Source: Enterococcus larvae (lineage in GTDB: Bacteria; Bacillota; Bacilli; Lactobacillales; Enterococcaceae). Taken from it: a DNA stretch of 64,000 nucleotides. The translations under genes and the position numbers were made by a program. Shown piece by piece: positions 62,278 to 64,000 of this stretch; position 1 is the stretch's first letter, and the number at the start of each line of letters is the position of its first letter. The notes below the pieces were generated by a model. It worked only from the letters and a program-made list of their open reading frames with translations, was not told the DNA's origin and did not search any database. The stretch is taken from the NCBI RefSeq assembly GCF_017830045.1, contig NZ_JAEDXU010000001.1, forward strand, positions 620,001 to 684,000. The letters run 5' to 3'.

Positions 62278-62601
62278 ACGCTTCAAATCCTTTTTTTGGT
62301 TTAATTATACCATCTAATGAAAGCGTTTCAAATATAACTTTATTGTTTTATGATCTATCTTTTTTCATAATAAAAAGACCGTCTAAGCGATCTAATCAAA
62401 CTATGTAATAGCAATCTGCCTAGTCGGTCACATTCCAACATCCTCCGCCAGGCGCATTCCACTCTGCCAACTGTCTCTCTGTCATTCGACAGGTTAGCCG
62501 CACAGCAGTTTTTCTTTTAGATTAGCAGACCATAATACATATTGTAATACTTTATTTTCAATGATAAGATAAGACTAAAATATTAAAGGTAGGGCATAAA
62601 A
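62278..62601. other. Intergenic junction between late genes and a reversed cargo gene
   Basis: This 324-bp region holds no confident gene. A minus-strand frame of 27-33 codons ending NAPGGGCWNVTD before a stop (about 62420-62520) lacks a convincing start. The promoter of the 62602 gene lies at its right end. Confidence 0.45.
62542..62570 (+). promoter_or_regulatory. Promoter of the 62602 gene
   Basis: -35 TTGTAA (62542-62547) and -10 TAAGAT (62565-62570) are 17 bp apart. It gives the cargo gene its own transcription, against the phage late direction. Confidence 0.6.
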
Positions 62602-63552
62602 TTGAGATTACGCGAAATACAAAAGATTATTGATGACAACGTACCTATTATTCGACAAATGGGGTTTGAAGAATTCAAAATAGCAAATGATAGGTATGTA
62701 AGAGTTACTAATTATACTAACTTTAGAAAAGGCTTAATAAACCTTTTAGAAACAGGCTTATTTGAAGAAGAAAAGGAACTCATAGATGAAAAATTATTCT
62801 TGCCTTCATCGGCTTCTGACACAAACAGTTATGGATATAAAAGTTATGAATCCTTTATAGAATGTGCAAATAGAATACTTACGAAATCAGATGCCATGCA
62901 CACTTTAATAACTCAAAATTTACATTCCACCAATGAGGATGATAAATCTCTTGTAATCAGTTTGCCAGAACATGAAATGTCCTTTTATGAATTTACTGAT
63001 ATAATACAAAATTTAAAAGAAACATTTAAATTGCTGGCAATTTTAGACGACTTTCAAAATGAACCTATAGTTGAAAATTTTGATGTTGGTTCTAAGTGGC
63101 TTATCGCGTCCTTTATTTCTTCGAAAGCTGTTGGTTTATTTGGAAGATTAGTTGCTACGATTCAACGAAATCGTGTGGCTAATAGACAAGTAAACTCTAT
63201 TGATAACTTTTTAGATTCATTGAGTGTGACGGAAGAAGCAAAGCAGAAATATATAGAGGTCAACACGGAAATATATCACGCGTTTTGTAGAAAGCTTGCT
63301 GATGACTACCTTTCCTCAAACGATTTACCCCAACAAGAAGAGATATTAAGTCAAATGGCTAAAGTTACAGAAAATCTTGATAAGGTATTGAACATGGGAG
63401 TTGGTTTTGAGGCCGCTGTTACAGCTTCTAATGAAGTTGCTGAAACATTCCCGTCTCTTGAATCACAAAGATTACTAGATCAAACAAAACTCCTTAGTAG
63501 TTTAAAACAATTAGGACATCAATCGGAATCAAGTGACGAAGAAGCCAATTGA
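62602..63552 (+). CDS. Unrecognised cargo protein in the prophage
   Basis: The 316-residue product matches no family I know. The start is TTG (62602), with AAAGGTAGGG 7 bp upstream. The gene is AT-richer than the late genes and opposite to them. The N-terminus is mixed alpha/beta (MRLREIQKIIDDNVPIIRQM). A hydrophobic stretch at about residues 170-195 (KWLIASFISSKAVGLFGRLV) could be amphipathic or membrane-associated. The C-terminal third is helical and ends acidic (HQSESSDEEAN). Its own promoter, reversed orientation and composition mark it as a moron, expressed in the lysogen. Confidence 0.65.
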   Translation: MRLREIQKIIDDNVPIIRQMGFEEFKIANDRYVRVTNYTNFRKGLINLLETGLFEEEKELIDEKLFLPSSASDTNSYGYKSYESFIECANRILTKSDAMHTLITQNLHSTNEDDKSLVISLPEHEMSFYEFTDIIQNLKETFKLLAILDDFQNEPIVENFDVGSKWLIASFISSKAVGLFGRLVATIQRNRVANRQVNSIDNFLDSLSVTEEAKQKYIEVNTEIYHAFCRKLADDYLSSNDLPQQEEILSQMAKVTENLDKVLNMGVGFEAAVTASNEVAETFPSLESQRLLDQTKLLSSLKQLGHQSESSDEEAN

Positions 63553-63716
63553 GACACCGTTCTTATTCTCCTTAAGTCCTCAATTTCAAGTTTGAGTGCT
63601 CCAAGAAATCCATACAATAAGGGTCCGCACTCTATTGATGTTTTCTTTAGTAAGGATTCCAATTCTTTTAAATCATTACTTCGTTGTTTAATCAAATTTT
63701 CAATTTCATTTACCAC
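63519..63716 (-). CDS. Small coiled-coil protein convergent with the cargo gene
   Basis: This 65-residue frame (GTG 63716, GGAG 8 bp upstream) encodes a charged helix (NEIENLIKQRSNDLKELESL) with a short GPLLYGFLGALKLEIEDL stretch. Its 3' end overlaps the 62602 gene by 34 bp tail to tail. A strong hairpin lies upstream. It may be a real small partner or a chance frame; the ribosome site and composition favour a gene. Confidence 0.5.
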   Translation of the reverse strand: MVNEIENLIKQRSNDLKELESLLKKTSIECGPLLYGFLGALKLEIEDLRRIRTVSQLASSSLDSD

Positions 63717-63745
63717 TTTCCTCACTCCAATCAGTATTAAATATT

Positions 63746-63777
63746 AAAAGGCTATTGCGAATACAATAGCCTTTTTT
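63746..63777. terminator. Bidirectional terminator
   Basis: AAAAGGCTATTG and CAATAGCCTTTT form a 12-bp stem with loop CGAATA, and T-runs on both strands. It isolates the cargo pair from phage genes to the right. Confidence 0.85.
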
Positions 63778-64000
63778 CTCACCAACCTATAGAATTGAAA
63801 CGAGGAGTTGTTTCACATCCTTAATATTTTTTTGTTTTCAGTCTGTGAGCGACGTAAGCTAAACATCAACAGAGCATTTCCTGTTCACGTGATCTCTCGT
63901 GATGTTTAAACTTTTTGATACTACCATAATAACAGCGATTCCTTACTAAAAACCCTACAAAAACCCTATTTTTCAGCAAGCAAATTTCCTTTCTTGTATG
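63778..64000. other. Non-coding end of the window
   Basis: No gene is visible. AAACATCA and TGATGTTT form a spaced inverted repeat (about 63862-63912), and AAAAACCCTA occurs twice in tandem near 63946-63966. Confidence 0.4.

Larger units (their letters stand above)
39640..64000. mobile_element. Prophage, lysis-proximal end, integrated at tRNA-Arg (partial)
   Basis: Phage genes run continuously from the lysis cassette at 42.1 kb to the packaging genes at 61 kb, then beyond the window. The left boundary is the 3' end of tRNA-Arg (att core within 39640-39664). Capsid, portal, terminase and tape-measure types indicate an HK97-fold siphovirus. No integrase, excisionase or replication gene is present, so those and the other att site lie to the right. 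Accessory cargo sits at 40.1-41.9 kb and 62.6-63.7 kb. Confidence 0.93.

Noticed and set aside
62420-62520. Minus-strand mini-frame ending NAPGGGCWNVTD
   Set aside because: Under 35 codons, no ribosome site and only a GTG or internal ATG start; kept as unproven.

Overview
The window looks like a chromosomal segment of an Enterococcus or close relative (low-GC Firmicute, order Lactobacillales). This rests on the gene families present: an UlaG-type ascorbate locus, DUF1033, DUF1831 beside a cysteine desulfurase, a Prs2-type PRPP synthetase, Mga-like regulators, rpoN, and a Gram-positive siphophage prophage. I cannot give the species. Most chromosomal genes read leftwards (minus strand).

Layout of the chromosomal part (1-39.6 kb). 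At 1-3.3 kb is a carbohydrate locus: a PTS EIIA cut by the window edge, ulaG, then a divergent pair of a membrane protein and a DeoR regulator. At 3.6-5.4 kb are a GNAT acetyltransferase and rlmN. At 5.6-9.3 kb are an FtsX/BceB-type ABC exporter pair and a GntR regulator. At 9.5-12.8 kb are yjdF, with a long leader that may hold the yjdF riboswitch, and ftsK, which sits behind a striking 107-bp tandem repeat. At 13.4-18.5 kb are a VanW-like gene, topB, a DUF1033 gene and mnmA.

At 18.7-28.7 kb is a complete alpha-glucoside phosphorolysis cluster. It runs from a lipoprotein binding protein and two permeases (no ATPase) through a LacI regulator and two GH65 phosphorylases to beta-phosphoglucomutase. 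Its promoter carries two identical 14-bp operators and a cre site. The cluster sits between DUF1831 and mnmA, genes that I recall as neighbours in related genomes. At 28.9-32.7 kb are DUF1831, a NifS-type desulfurase, rarD and a second-type prs. At 33-37.7 kb are a secreted Ig-plus-sortase-fold protein and two paralogous Mga-like regulators. DNA similarity suggests the pair was duplicated and the second sortase-like gene was then lost. A tRNA-Thr, rpoN and a tRNA-Arg(CCG) follow.

From the 3' end of tRNA-Arg to the right edge (39.66-64.0 kb) lies one end of a siphovirus prophage. Going right to left in transcription order it holds small packaging-region genes, HNH, terminase small and large subunits, portal, ClpP-like protease, HK97 capsid, connector genes, major tail protein, tail chaperones with a -1 frameshift site, tape measure, Dit, a tail hydrolase with two cell-wall lytic domains, a BppU/propeller/beta-helix receptor-binding protein, holin and endolysin. 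The integrase, replication genes and far att site lie beyond the window.

Two accessory modules stand out in the prophage. One is a two-gene operon between the lysis genes and tRNA-Arg: an XRE/ImmA-IrrE peptidase preceded by an unrecognised 221-residue partner, with a palindromic operator. The other is an AT-rich, oppositely oriented gene at 62.6 kb whose 3' end overlaps a small convergent gene. The first is my best candidate for a toxin-antitoxin or anti-phage system.
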